DNA of 64,000 nucleotides from Lingula anatina (Eukaryota; Brachiopoda; Lingulata; Lingulida; Lingulidae), in the NCBI RefSeq assembly GCF_001039355.2, contig NW_019775528.1:161969-225968 (forward strand), given 5' to 3'. Of the stretch, positions 11,665-23,600 are shown piece by piece. How positions within the stretch are numbered: position 1 is the first letter of the stretch; the number at the start of each line of letters is the position of its first letter. The notes below the pieces were generated by a model, which was not told the origin of the DNA, did not search any database, and saw only the letters and a program-made list of their open reading frames with translations. The position numbers and the translations under genes were made by a program.

Positions 11665-12010
11665 AGGGATAATAACTGTGTTCGTTTTGGCCAAAAAATG
11701 AATTTTCCTGGAGTAAATAGCAATTTTCCCATACTTACCAATGGTTAATGAATCCATTTCTACATTCAAAGTTAGTCCCTGTTTTTTTTTTCTTTTCTAA
11801 AAAGTTCGCTTTTTTGTAATAATCTCTTATGACATTATTACAGAGTATAGCCATCTGTGGAGGTCAGGTGGTCCGATGACAAGCTCAGATGTCAGAATAA
11901 TAGATATAACTGCCGTTTTTGTGGTAAAACAGAATATATTATATTCCTATGATTTGTTTACAATGTTTTTATTGTGAAATATAGATCTCACACGGAGAGT
12001 TACTATCCCT
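11665..12010. mobile_element. TTAA-flanked MITE, copy cut by the N at 12011
   Basis: Starts after TTAA (11661-11664) with AGGGATAATAACTGTG and matches the complete copy at 13911-14259 until the sequence breaks at 12011. Confidence 0.7.
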
Positions 12011-13092
12011 NCTGAGTATAAGTTACTCGAACATCTCATAAAAGGCTTCTTCTTTTGTTTTTTCCGCGGTAATGCAACACAGTACAGTTATAGCATGGAC
12101 ATCGGTAGCATGAAGGAATGAATTGCCCTGTTTATTAATCACTTATTTGTTTGATAGCGGATTGCGACGTTTTTACAGCTAACCATACAAATTCTTTTAA
12201 GCATTGTGTATTATGTCCGTGTTGATATCTTGTGTTTTCGCGAAAACATCCATACGAGTTTCTTGTTATGAAGTGATGTTCCTGCCAACAATATCGCACT
12301 GCATCAAACCCAAAACTTGGACGGTTTTCACAATTACATTTTTACCTCCACGTCATAGAAACATTATTTGTAAAAGATTTTAGACGTTCGTTTAAAAAAC
12401 GTTTGCAGCTAACGCAACTCAATTTAATTCTATCGACTTTCACAAGACAATCAGATGGCATGAAACTGCCTTGGTACTTCAAAAAGGTACTTTATTCGAG
12501 AACGTTGTAGAAATGAGCTGCTGGTAGCAGGGTTGACACAAACGGACAGAGTGAATATAACTGAAGACAAAGTATATAGCCATGTTCCTGGAATGCTACA
12601 GATGGCCATAACTAATATATAACATTGGGGAAACGCCATGTGTAAGCTGGGGAATTAATGCATGCCCTCGAGCGTAACTGACCGACAAATTCGAGTGCCT
12701 CGGCCCAACAGAGGTCTTAATTGCCCACGAGGGATGAATAGAATTAATCAACGCATCTTTCGAAAAATCTTGATTCTAGCTAGGGGAAGTCCCTCGGTGG
12801 CTGAGTACATGTTAACGCAAGTTACAGCAATCCAGACGGTGATTTAGTGGTAAAGCAGTGGAATGAAAGGGAGGATACTCTCCGCCAAATCTTTTTATCA
12901 AGCACTATTTATTGAGAAGTAAAGTAGATCTGTCCAGTAAAAAGGATTTGAATAAAAAACTAACGTTAAATCCAAAAGCTTTAGTTGTATTTACGTCAGA
13001 CTAAACCTGTATAAGTACACCAGTAGCATTTTAATTTAAATATTGACATAAAAGTCACTATTGGTCATTTGCTATTCAATTTATTTATCTTA

Positions 13093-13375
13093 GAGGGCAT
13101 TCACAACAGATGATCCTCGTATCTACTGATCCGCGGATCAAATATGATGGACACTACATGAAAGAAGAACAAACTAATGGTCTCCCCGCCTCAACACGTA
13201 CCATTAAACGGATTAAATCACGGCTCTGAGGTTTAATTGCTAGACCCCTGCAAGGACGGGGCGTGTAGAGGCGGGGAGACCATCAGCGGATTAATCGACT
13301 CTTCTTTCATGTAGGGTCCGCCATATTTTATCTGTGGATCGGTAGATCCTCGGATTTTCTGTTCTGAGTGGCCTC
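13093..13375. mobile_element. Fold-back MITE-like element, longer copy
   Basis: Same element as 10743-10937, but with about 100 extra central bases that continue the inverted repeat (GGTCTCCCCGCCTC pairs with GAGGCGGGGAGACC). Nearly the whole 283 bp can fold on itself. No open frame. Confidence 0.7.
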
Positions 13376-13910
13376 TTATTTATAAAACGGACTAATCTTC
13401 AAGGTGATGGGCTAATACTGATTTATCTTGGGTCAAAGTAGGTTTTTCAGTTTTTAAACCAAGACCAACTTTCGATGTAAACCTTTAAAGTACCCTATGT
13501 GTAACGGGCCGCGGTGTTCTTTGCCACTAAAATCCGGCAGACCCTGTTGAATCCATCGCCCCAGTTTTCTTTCCCACAGTTATCCGGTGTAACGTGACAG
13601 AGAGTTCCCCACAACAGAGAGTCCGCTTCCCATTCATTTGTACAGGCGAGCCTTGCCCTAGATTTTTAATATGTCAGACTAACCCTAATCATTTTAACTA
13701 TATGTAGGGCGGACAATCTGTTACACGGAACTTCAGTTTCGTTACACCGATAGACCACCTTTGAATCTGTCGTACGTGTACTAATACCAGCAACGCTCAT
13801 TCTTATTTTGCCAGACCACGCACGATTCCGCGTTCCCTGTTCATTTTTTTTTCTTATTTTATCAAGAGTATTGTGCAGTTGTACTAGTATCTTTAGGTTA
13901 ATTAAGTTAA

Positions 13911-14259
13911 AGGGATAATAACTGTTTTCGTTTTGGCCAAAAAATGAATTTTCCTGGAGAAAATAGCAATTTTCCCATACTTACCAATGGTTAATGAATC
14001 CATTTCTACATACAAAGTTAGTCCCTGTTTTTTTTTCTTTCTTTTCTAAAAAGTTTGCTTTTTTGTAATAATCTCTTATGACATTATTACAGAGTATAGC
14101 CATCTATGGAGGTCAGGTTCTCCGATGACAAGCTCATATATCAGAATAATAGATATAACTGTCGTTTTTGTGGTAAAACAGAATATATTATATTCCCATG
14201 ATTTGTTTACAATGTTTTTATTGTGAAATATAGATCTCATACGGAGAGTCATTATCCCT
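13911..14259. mobile_element. Complete TTAA-flanked MITE, 349 bp
   Basis: Flanked by TTAA at 13907-13910 and 14260-14263. The left end AGGGATAATAACTGTT pairs with the right end, whose reverse complement is AGGGATAATGACTCTC. A TTAA target is typical of the piggyBac and Kolobok superfamilies; no transposase is present to decide. A related inverted partial copy lies at 45371-45538. Confidence 0.75.
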
Positions 14260-14263
14260 TTAA

Positions 14264-15501
14264 GGTGTGTTGATGCTATTTATGTTAACCTGATTTTGAC
14301 TCGCACTACCGATGTGCTGCGCGATGAAGCTTGAAAATGTTTGAAAATTTCCGTTATTACGTTCATAAAATTTATCATAATCACCGGGTTTATCTTATAT
14401 AAGAAATGAATAAATTAGATTTAAAATGCATCTATTCAGATCAACTATGATTGGTAAAAAAGAGCTAACCACACCAATCATAGTTGGTCCTAATAGACGT
14501 TTTCAGTCTTATCTATTTACGCCCATAAAAGAACAATAACTTGAGAACGTGGACAAATAACTCGAGTCATAAAGATAGATTGATATTAATTTCATATATA
14601 GACTTAAACAATATCACCTTTATTAGTTTGTCATGTGTAAACTATGCAAACTTATCGATAGCACAAAAGATTAAACACAACGCAGCTTAGTTTGTTTATG
14701 GGATTTTTTTTCTAACAGCTAGAAAGGCTTCCGCATAAGAAATTAAAATGATGTTTGGAGCGGAATAATGTGATCACATATGCCCAAAAATTACACGTGC
14801 TATACACTGCATTGAATGTACGTGCAATCAACATAACATTTTAACTATGATAATGAATGTCCAAGTTAATACAAATTTCATAACTACTTTACATGTTTCT
14901 ACCCGTTAAATGCTATATTTTCAAACGAAGACTTTATAAGTGTTACAACTAATTCGACATTGGCAGGACATTTGGTGTATTGGTTCCATATAATGGCTTT
15001 TTAAAATCACCTAAATGTAAAAATCTAACTTCTGATAAAACTAAAGATATAACTGAAATTAACAGCATGAATTACACTTTTTTATCACCACCATCATCAC
15101 TATAATATTAATATAATGCCTATAATTATCATTATCATTATTAATACCATAGGAGAGAGGTGCATATCCTACATTTTAACAAGCAATGGTTTCAACCGTC
15201 ATCGACCACGATATCAAACAAATTATCTATGGAACGGGAAGAAAATGTACCGAAGACATACTCTTTATGCAAAACTTGCTAGCTGTAACGGTTTTCCAGT
15301 AGGTTAAGATACTTAATTCTTGTAATTTCTCGATAATGATATTTTTTCTGATCAATTTTCATGGTTTGTTTACTTTGTGGAAGACAGTAGTTTTACAAGG
15401 TTCAGTCACATCCTTCTAAGTGTTGCCAAAAAGCACCCACAATGCTGGAAGGGTTCGTAATTATAATCCACTCGCCCCAGGAAAACCAACCAGCCCGCAT
15501 G

Positions 15502-15535
<34 letters not shown>

Positions 15536-17248
15536 CTCTTAACTCAATGCAACCTATATTTACATTGTAGAATATTGAGACAATTTAACAGTATTTGTAC
15601 TTCTGCACCGATTTAAGCGATTATGTGACACAGATATACATATCCATTGAATGTATGCAGAGCCGGCAAAATTGGCAGTCGTGAAATGGTTCTCTCATTC
15701 TGTTGATAAAAGTGCTGGTGGGGTTGCTTTTGACACATCTATTCTGTACGCCTATGATAATTTACCAAATAAATCAATGCTAATGATATCGCAAATAGGC
15801 CATGTAGTACGTGAATTTGTGACCGACTTGAAACAATGATATATATGTTTATATTAAAAATTGAACGGGGAATGTGAAAAAGTGAATGTCCAAACATTTC
15901 TGCTCTACAACTATGTATACAATGGGTGTATATATTAATTTTGTACTGCACTATTATCCATTTGTCAGTGTTAACGTCTGTCATATTAAAACTGCCCTTC
16001 TTGTGACGTGGCATTTCTTTTTAGGACGCCGATGCAGGCACAGTTCGTGTTCCTCCTCTCTTAGCATTATCAGTATTTCTTACTATGCCAATTGAGTTAC
16101 TTGATATCCCGCAGGGCTGCATTGTTTCTCTTCTCCTTGTTATGATACTTGGTATAATTCGACATCATACATGGTATAATTCGACATCGGAAGGCTTTAA
16201 CAAAGCTATCTGAGAGAACACACCAATTTGCAGTCAACTGATGGAGGTATAAACGGTGTTTGTGCAAGTCACTCTGTCGAAGTCTGTATTCTGAGTACAA
16301 AGTCATGAGTTTATAGAAAAAAAATCTAATTACTGAAATGAACATTGATTCTGTGGTCCCTGTACTAGACTTTCCTAAAAACCATCCCTGGCTCCTAAAT
16401 ACAGCAACTTGTTTGATTTTTTAGGTCAACTTCAACGCTTCCAATTTCATCAGAAATAGATCCGTAAATAACGTAGGTGAATGTGCAAGTGGTATATAGT
16501 GGCTCTACATGTACAACATGATGTACAGACTGATCCAGGAATTTGGTCAAGAGGGAGGTTCAAAGATCAGTATACCTGCACGCAAAAATATAATTAAAAT
16601 AATAATAATAATAATTATTATTATTATAAATTATTAAACTTTCGAAGAAAGAAGTGATAGGGTCGAGATTGGTTTGGATATTGTAGACTGATTAAAAGGA
16701 TCACGTTCACAGCTGATGTTGTATTTGATATTGAAAGTTGTTTAGTAAACATCCTACCCAAATTGTTGGTAATGGAAAAGGGATGGAACAAAACAAGTGC
16801 AAATTGTTAAGGCGTTACGAACGTGTGGACACAAAAAGTAAGCAACAATTACAAACGCGTCTTCTATCTGGACCCAAAAGCAAAAGTGTGTATTGGTTTT
16901 GACTATCATGGTAAATGCTACGTATTTTACAGCGAGAAAATCCCTGTGCATTGTACACCAAAACGTTTGGCATCATGTAACTAATAATTTTTTACAGATT
17001 CTGTTTTCTTTTCTTTTCTCTTTTTTATGTCAAAACTTATCCATGTGACGAAATATGCAAGCTGTGCCACTGTTAATGTGTAGCCTATCTACACGAGAGA
17101 CCACTGAATATCTCTTTATAATTCAATTTATAATAATATTAAAGGCTATAGTTACGGTGTGCAAAATAGTGCATATAAGTATATAAACATTTTTGTATAA
17201 ACAAATATAAGATGCATGAGCATGGTGCTGCACCAGTAAATCAATCAA
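14264..17248. other. Intergenic between opsin and receptor gene 3' end
   Basis: Holds an inverted repeat at 14428-14500, a 30-base A run at about 15501-15530, and short AT repeats. It should contain the receptor's 3' UTR near 17248, but no polyadenylation signal was placed. No gene recognised; open frames are short. Confidence 0.5.
14439..14489. repeat. Hairpin with 17-bp perfect arms
   Basis: GATCAACTATGATTGGT at 14439-14455 and ACCAATCATAGTTGGTC at 14473-14489 pair with a single G-T-type difference across a 17-base loop. With mismatches the stem extends to about 28 bp per arm. It may be the core of a decayed MITE. Confidence 0.75.
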
Positions 17249-17698
17249 CTATTCATGTGATCGGGGGAATATTGCGCAAATAGACACAACAATGGCAATA
17301 AGATACATATAGAAGAACAATCGGTCTAACACCAACGCTATCACTCGCCATTCCTCGCACTTTTTTGTATTTGCGTCCTTTTCCGCTATTCTGTTCATAA
17401 AAGATCGCGCACACCTTCGAATGTCCCGGATCTCACTTTCCAGCGCAGTGATATTGACTGGCGATTTATCCGGCGGATTGCTCCAGTCTCCAGTATTGTT
17501 AGAGCTGGAGTTATTTTGCATGCTTACGCCGCACTCGCACATTTGATATTTGTTGTATTTTAGTTCTGGTACTTTGTTTTTCTTTTTCTCTTTGTTATTG
17601 ATCAGTTTTACGCCCTCCATTTTGGGAGCGCCTCTCTGGTCGACATGGTACGTTTCGTCTGTCATGCACATAATTTTCGCAAATCCATCCAGCATCAC
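17249..17698 (-). CDS. Receptor exon 7: cytoplasmic loop and M4
   Basis: Acceptor TGTTTCAG; 149 codons and a TAG stop at 17249-17251. Contains the M3-M4 loop with a lysine-rich patch (NNKEKKKNK), a pre-M4 amphipathic helix, and M4, ending FPRSHE. Confidence 0.93.
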   Translation of the reverse strand: MMLDGFAKIMCMTDETYHVDQRGAPKMEGVKLINNKEKKKNKVPELKYNKYQMCECGVSMQNNSSSNNTGDWSNPPDKSPVNITALESEIRDIRRCARSFMNRIAEKDANTKKCEEWRVIALVLDRLFFYMYLIAIVVSICAIFPRSHE

Positions 17699-20600
17699 CT
17701 GAAACAGATTTAAGAGTCTTATTTGTTTGAGGCCTTGAAACTGAACAACAGTTTTAAAATGATTGTATCTAATGACACATACATACAATAGTAACATACA
17801 TATATATATACACACACATACATACATACATACATACATACATACATACATACATACATACACATACATACATACATACATACATACATACATACATAGT
17901 GTGAGTTCAAACAGACCTTCGAAATGCATTCAAAACATGCAATATATACACACATGAATAATTATCGTAACTTACGCACCAACATGCACAGGCAAAACGT
18001 ACCCCTGTACAATTATCTCATAATCCAATTCTTAAAAGTGGAAAACTGAAATATTTTGTGCTATTTGGTTTTAAATCAAATTCAGAAACATTTCATTTTC
18101 CAGTGCCCCCACAGACGATATGACCTTACCCGCTTCAGCCAGTTGGGCGCTTTTCGCCTCTTTGCACCTCTGAAGTAGAGGTTAATTACAATTGTGGACA
18201 GAAATGTGGATAAAGTGATGAGAATCATATTCAAGCAAAAATAGGCACCTGAAACAGAAATAACGATATCATCAAAAGGTTTATCGTTAGTGATATTTTG
18301 ATTTTGGTTAACAAAATACAAATAAAATTAAGAAGGTTCATCAAAATTTACCGTTTTTAAATTTAATTACAAAATGACCTTTGCCAAATATTGGTATAAA
18401 ACATTAGAGGTTACAATGATCGATATTCAACGTACCACTAAAAGGCTTGTGCTACTTTTTATGAAAGTCCGCAAATTAAATCGTGTCAGCGAATGTACCA
18501 GTAAAACGACCACGTTAAACATAAAACTATACCAATAAACCATTAAATCATCTCAAAATTAAATATAAAGTAAACAATTCTGATTTATCTCGCATAAAAA
18601 GCTAAAGTTACAAAACAAACTAATAATATTCATCACTACGCAATTTTGCAATGAAAACAGAAACAAAATGGGTCCTAAGGCACCTTTTGCACCTGATGTA
18701 TCCGCAAAACGCATTCTGTGGCCTTTTCTGTTTAATTATGGACGCCAGGACGGCTACTTGTGTTCACCAAATACACACTGTGTTAATATATTATACGGAC
18801 TACGTACACAAGACATGAGGAAACAGCCACGGACACCAAAATATCCAACTTGAGAGATGAAAAAAGAGAGGTTGGTTATAGGAAATGGACTGCTAAGTTG
18901 TGAAGTGAGTTATCCCAAGGTCAAAAGTTTATTTTAGTTTATCTACGTTATAACTATAAGATGTTTCGTGCTAAAAGGGGGTTAAATTGACATCTTTTCG
19001 TATATATCAAAAACACAAAAAAGGCAAAAAACATGCGTAAATATAAATCGAAACAATGATATGTAAATACGAGAAAAAAGTTTTACCTTATAGTAATTTC
19101 AACATCTCTTTCTGTTCAGTGGCCTTTGTATTTTGAAAGCGTTTCACCATCAAACAATTCAAAGTAAGGTTAAAATAAACGTCTAAACAACAGTAAAGAG
19201 ACAACCAGATATGATTCAGCGAATGGACGATTTAAGCTAGAGTTTATATACTTAGCATGGGCTTATTTGGTACTCTCCAAAAGGATCATCAGGTGCTCAA
19301 ATTGTAATACGAATTAAATAGGCGTCCTGACGTCATATGTGCCCAAATTTCGTACCTATAAGTGGAATAGAGGAAGCGGCTGGGGGCGTGCTCTCCGCTA
19401 GTAGTAGCAACAAGACGAAAAATGCCACAAAAATATTCATTCCTGGAAAAGAGCAGTGGTTGGCATTGTTATAAAAACAATAATTATAAGGTGATGAAAA
19501 TAGTGGACCCGGGCAGAAAACCGGCGGTACCATGTAAAGCAGTGGCTCTGAGGAAGGTTAAAGACGTACAATCATTTGTGCAGTGCGCATGCAAATAACT
19601 ATTTCAAATAATTGATTCCCATTTTGGATAGTGTGGAATTGCACATTAACCTTTGTATGGCGATCATGCTAGAGGACAATGTGTCAATATTTTTGACCAT
19701 GTTCATAGTCAGTTACATGCTCGTTGGAGGGCGGTGATACAAGGACAAAAGCAGTCAAATGCATGCTCGTCGGATTGTATTTTGTGGTTGTTTGGTTTAA
19801 ATGAAGGGTTCAAAAAATTTGAAGCGTGAATTTGGTTAAGTGCTTAAAATTTACTCTTATAAAAAAAATTCCCCCGACGAAGAATGCAGTTGACAAGAAG
19901 AATCGGGTGACAAGCTCTTCCATGGCGTCTGTAACGCTATGTTAGTTGACACGCTTACCTGACGCTATGCAGACCTACATTTGCTTAACCGTGTTGGAGG
20001 CGTCAGGCTTTGGCGTAGAGATTGCCATGGATGAGCTGTCGTGAACACAGGTTAACACATTCAATACAGGTACACCAAAAGCAATATCTGAGCGTGCCAG
20101 TCAACTGCCCTACCAACACCAGCAATATTACCTATCAATGGCACTTTGGCGGACGGTGGTGTTAGGTCCTTAAGAAGTAGTAAAAGCAGAAAGAACGCCA
20201 CAAAGATATTCATGCCTGAAATGGACATAAGGAAAAACAAAAGGATATCAAATACAGCAGACAGCATCTATACGCTTGGTTTTTGTTTTCATCAAGGTCG
20301 AAAGCTGGAATACCAATTGCAGCAACTATCATATCTGGAGAACAGACATAATACTACTTACTAATAGAAAGCAGTGGCGACAAGTTTCTCTCAATAATGT
20401 TTTTTTTTCAAAGGGTCGGTGCGGCAAGAAGTTGATATTAGCAAGGTATTTTACATAATATACATTCAATATTGAAAACACACTCCCGTGAAGTGCAGTC
20501 TCGGCGAGATAGCAAAGTGCTTAATTCTTGGCATGTTGTCAACACTCACATCAATTTTTTTTTTTTGGCTTTTTTTGTACAAAATCTATCGGTGATTTAC

Positions 20601-23600
20601 GTTGAAAAGCAGTGTACGATATACTACAAAACACGAGTCATCATGACTAACTACAAAATGCCCAATACTAAATAGATACTGAACGTTGCCAAACTTATAC
20701 GTTAACGATCCATCCATAGATTTACACATGCGTATCAGTACAACCGATCATGCATTAACAGGTACACAATTTCACATTGCCTTTTGGATGTGTACACGGT
20801 GTAAGAATACATGGATTGTGGTGAATCTCAGTCCACTGCTTCAATTAAGCAGTGCGCATAAACATTCATTTAGAGAATAATTGACGAAAGGACGTTTCAT
20901 TCGAAAAGTGCCCACCCCCTTGGCACGGGATGGTGGTTGTGCATGAACACTGCATCTCAACATTTATGGGTGGTCTTTCGATGGAATTATGCGAACAAAA
21001 ATTAAACAAAAGGGATGGGTATTTCTTTTGAAATAAACGTGGCTGCAAGGCCATTATAAATATTTTGGGATGTAGCCGAAAAAAGTATATTATTAATAGT
21101 TCTTTGTATCTTAAACATATACTATTAAATTCAGATTTTATATTTAATTTATTGCAATGTTTTTAAATAAGAAATCACTGTATACGGTTTGTTTAAAGTG
21201 CTTTATCTTATATGTTTCTTTATCTTACGGTAAACAAGGAGACAGGGACAACTTTGCATGTGTTTACTTACCTAACTGCATTTTTGCTGGAGATTCAGGT
21301 GGCATCCAGAACAACGCTAAAGTCAAAGTCGATAACAAAACACAAGGTAGCACCAAAATGTAATTATAAAATGCTACTTTTCTTCGAAATCTTATCGTAA
21401 ACGTTAGATCGGGAAACGGCTCTGGGCAGCAAGGGTAAGTTTTCACGTTCTTTTTAGCGGGGCTGTCCATCACCACCCACTCATTGGACTCGACGTAATC
21501 CTTCAGGTCGACCTTCTCCCCATCATAGAAAAACACATCCAGCTGGAAGCCATCATATGTCCATGATCCAAACTTCATGTTGCACTCTTGGATATCGAAA
21601 GGGAAGTACGTAATGTCTATGTTACAGGAACTCTTAAAGATCGCCTGTGGAATCCACATGACTTGGCCGTCATTCGATACAACAGCCAGTGCCTCTCTTC
21701 GTTCCTTCAGACGAGTGTCGGCACTGAAAACGACAGATGTATTTATGATTGCTTTGAAAAGTACTGCGGTTATGAAAAGGATCCGTGTACGTATCAGTAA
21801 AAAGTCTTTGCTTTTCAAAAAATTAATTGACAATGCAGAGAGTAATACACTGCCACTCATTATTGCATTATCATTATGATAACGTTTGTAAACGTTTTAC
21901 TGGTCGTTACGTCCAAACATGCTACCGTTATGGAAAAAGTTAGCTTTTTTTAACCAGAAAAATGTACAAACGTTTGACAACTTACTAGTTGTAAAGAACA
22001 ATATCCGGCTTCCATATTTGGTCTGTGGGCACTCGGATCGTTTTGACATCACTGTAGTTCTTTGGATTCCATGCTAAAAGTTTGTCTTTCCACGCCTACA
22101 GAACATGAAATACAAAATGTGACGTGATTATGAGGACAAGTACACTGCCTGGGATTATTATTGTTAAGTTGCATCGGATTGTACCAGTCCCTTACATTGC
22201 AGTGTAGAGATTGTGTTAGTTGCGAAAAGACGCATTCCTGGCTGTGCTCTAAATCTAATTGTTCAGGTTCGGACAGTTGCAGAAGCATCTTAAATTTTGT
22301 TTATCAGTTGCGGATTAAAGGGGGGGGGGGTTCAGGGGGGTCTTGACCCCCCTTCGGTTTTTGAGAAAAAAATCACACTAATGTTCTCCTCTTGAAATTA
22401 GAATTTTGACCAGCTGATTTATAGTACTAAACCGTACCAAATGGCACCGTTCGCCCTCTAAAATACCAAAAAATTTTCGGGCCCCTTCAGTGGGCCTCGA
22501 GCCCCACGCCAACCGGCGCCATCCGCGAACTCCACGCCTTCCGCGGACCCCCCCCCTTTAAATAATCCTGGATCCGCCCCTGTTTATACATGGGCCAGGA
22601 AGATGAAAAGGCCAGTCAGGCTCTCAAAATCATTTTCAAGAAAGCTGTTGTAAATCAAGAAGAGGATCCAATGACCTCCAACTGAAGGCTGGCTTTCATA
22701 CCAGTAGATTTTTGTTCTGACTGCATTGTCATAATAGTAAAGTTTAAACGTGTTTTTTTATATGTACATTTTATGTATATTGTTTGGTAACGTTTCAATT
22801 TTTTACATAAATTAATATGGAAAAGTACATGATGATCACTACTGCTTAAATAAATGTAAAGATATAAAAATCCAGTACTTTGCAAACTGCATTTTTATTT
22901 CTAAACGGATACAGCGATTGTCTATGTTTGAAACTATCTTAACATGATGGCATCACATGAGGCTATCAGATCTAAGCTCCCTTAACCACACGCCGTATAA
23001 CGGATCTGTTCGACTGCAATCAGTTGAATTCAGAATTAATTTGACGGTGAGACAAATTTTTCAATATCCCAAGACGGATTTGCCATTTCCATATCATCAA
23101 ATTAGAAAGTTTCGATGATCTTTAGAGATAAAGATATTTCAGCAAAGCAAGAGATACTCCCTAAATCAATAGACTATTAGACAAACATTCAAATTAAGGT
23201 TGATGGATTACAATCGATACAAGGAGAGCGAGCACAGACTTAGACCCTCATTTCAATACCGGGTCGATTTTTGAATATTGGGATGTTTTCCACCTTATCT
23301 TCATTTCTATAGTAAAATGACCCGCTTTGAAAAAAATGTCCACAGTTACATGAACCGGTGTTAAAACCTGAGCGTCGTTTAATAGATAGTCCGTCCTCCA
23401 TTAGATTCATACCGGTTCGGGTCAGTGCGACCTAAGTGGGTCAAAATCTAGGACGGGGCGTACCTGTAGAAATCAATAGGGACGGTACCCTGAATTGCTG
23501 GGGACCCTCATGCACATATGGCACCGGTTTTTATATCTAAGCCTGCTTCTTATATAATGTACAGATTAATATGTATAAATATCGAAACATATCAATACAT

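Larger units (their letters stand above)
9338..12010. repeat. Duplicated block, copy 1 (ends at the N at 12011)
   Basis: This block matches 12012-14259 in the same orientation, base for base over long stretches with scattered substitutions. Relative to copy 2 it has an extra segment of about 317 bp at roughly 9471-9786, an extra element at about 11256-11450, and a shorter fold-back element at 10743-10937. It stops exactly at the ambiguous base 12011. No gene recognised inside. Confidence 0.9.
12012..14259. repeat. Duplicated block, copy 2 (begins right after the N)
   Basis: Begins with CTGAGTATAAGTTACTCGAA, the same words found at 9338, and runs parallel to copy 1 until copy 1 ends. It then continues into unique sequence after 14263. 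It keeps a longer fold-back element (13093-13375) and lacks two segments seen in copy 1. Confidence 0.9.

Noticed and set aside
12451-12847. Open frames in copy 2 of the duplicated block
   Set aside because: The copies carry frame-disrupting differences here and neither frame resembles a protein family.
17719-17957. Open frames on both strands rich in Tyr-Met-Cys-Val or Thr-Tyr-Ile-His
   Set aside because: They are translations of the (ACAT)n microsatellite in the receptor intron.
19356-19442. Exon 5b as a dead duplicate
   Set aside because: Its splice sites, phase and M2 sequence are intact, and its E20' with full-length M2-M3 loop is closer to the usual nicotinic pattern than exon 5a.
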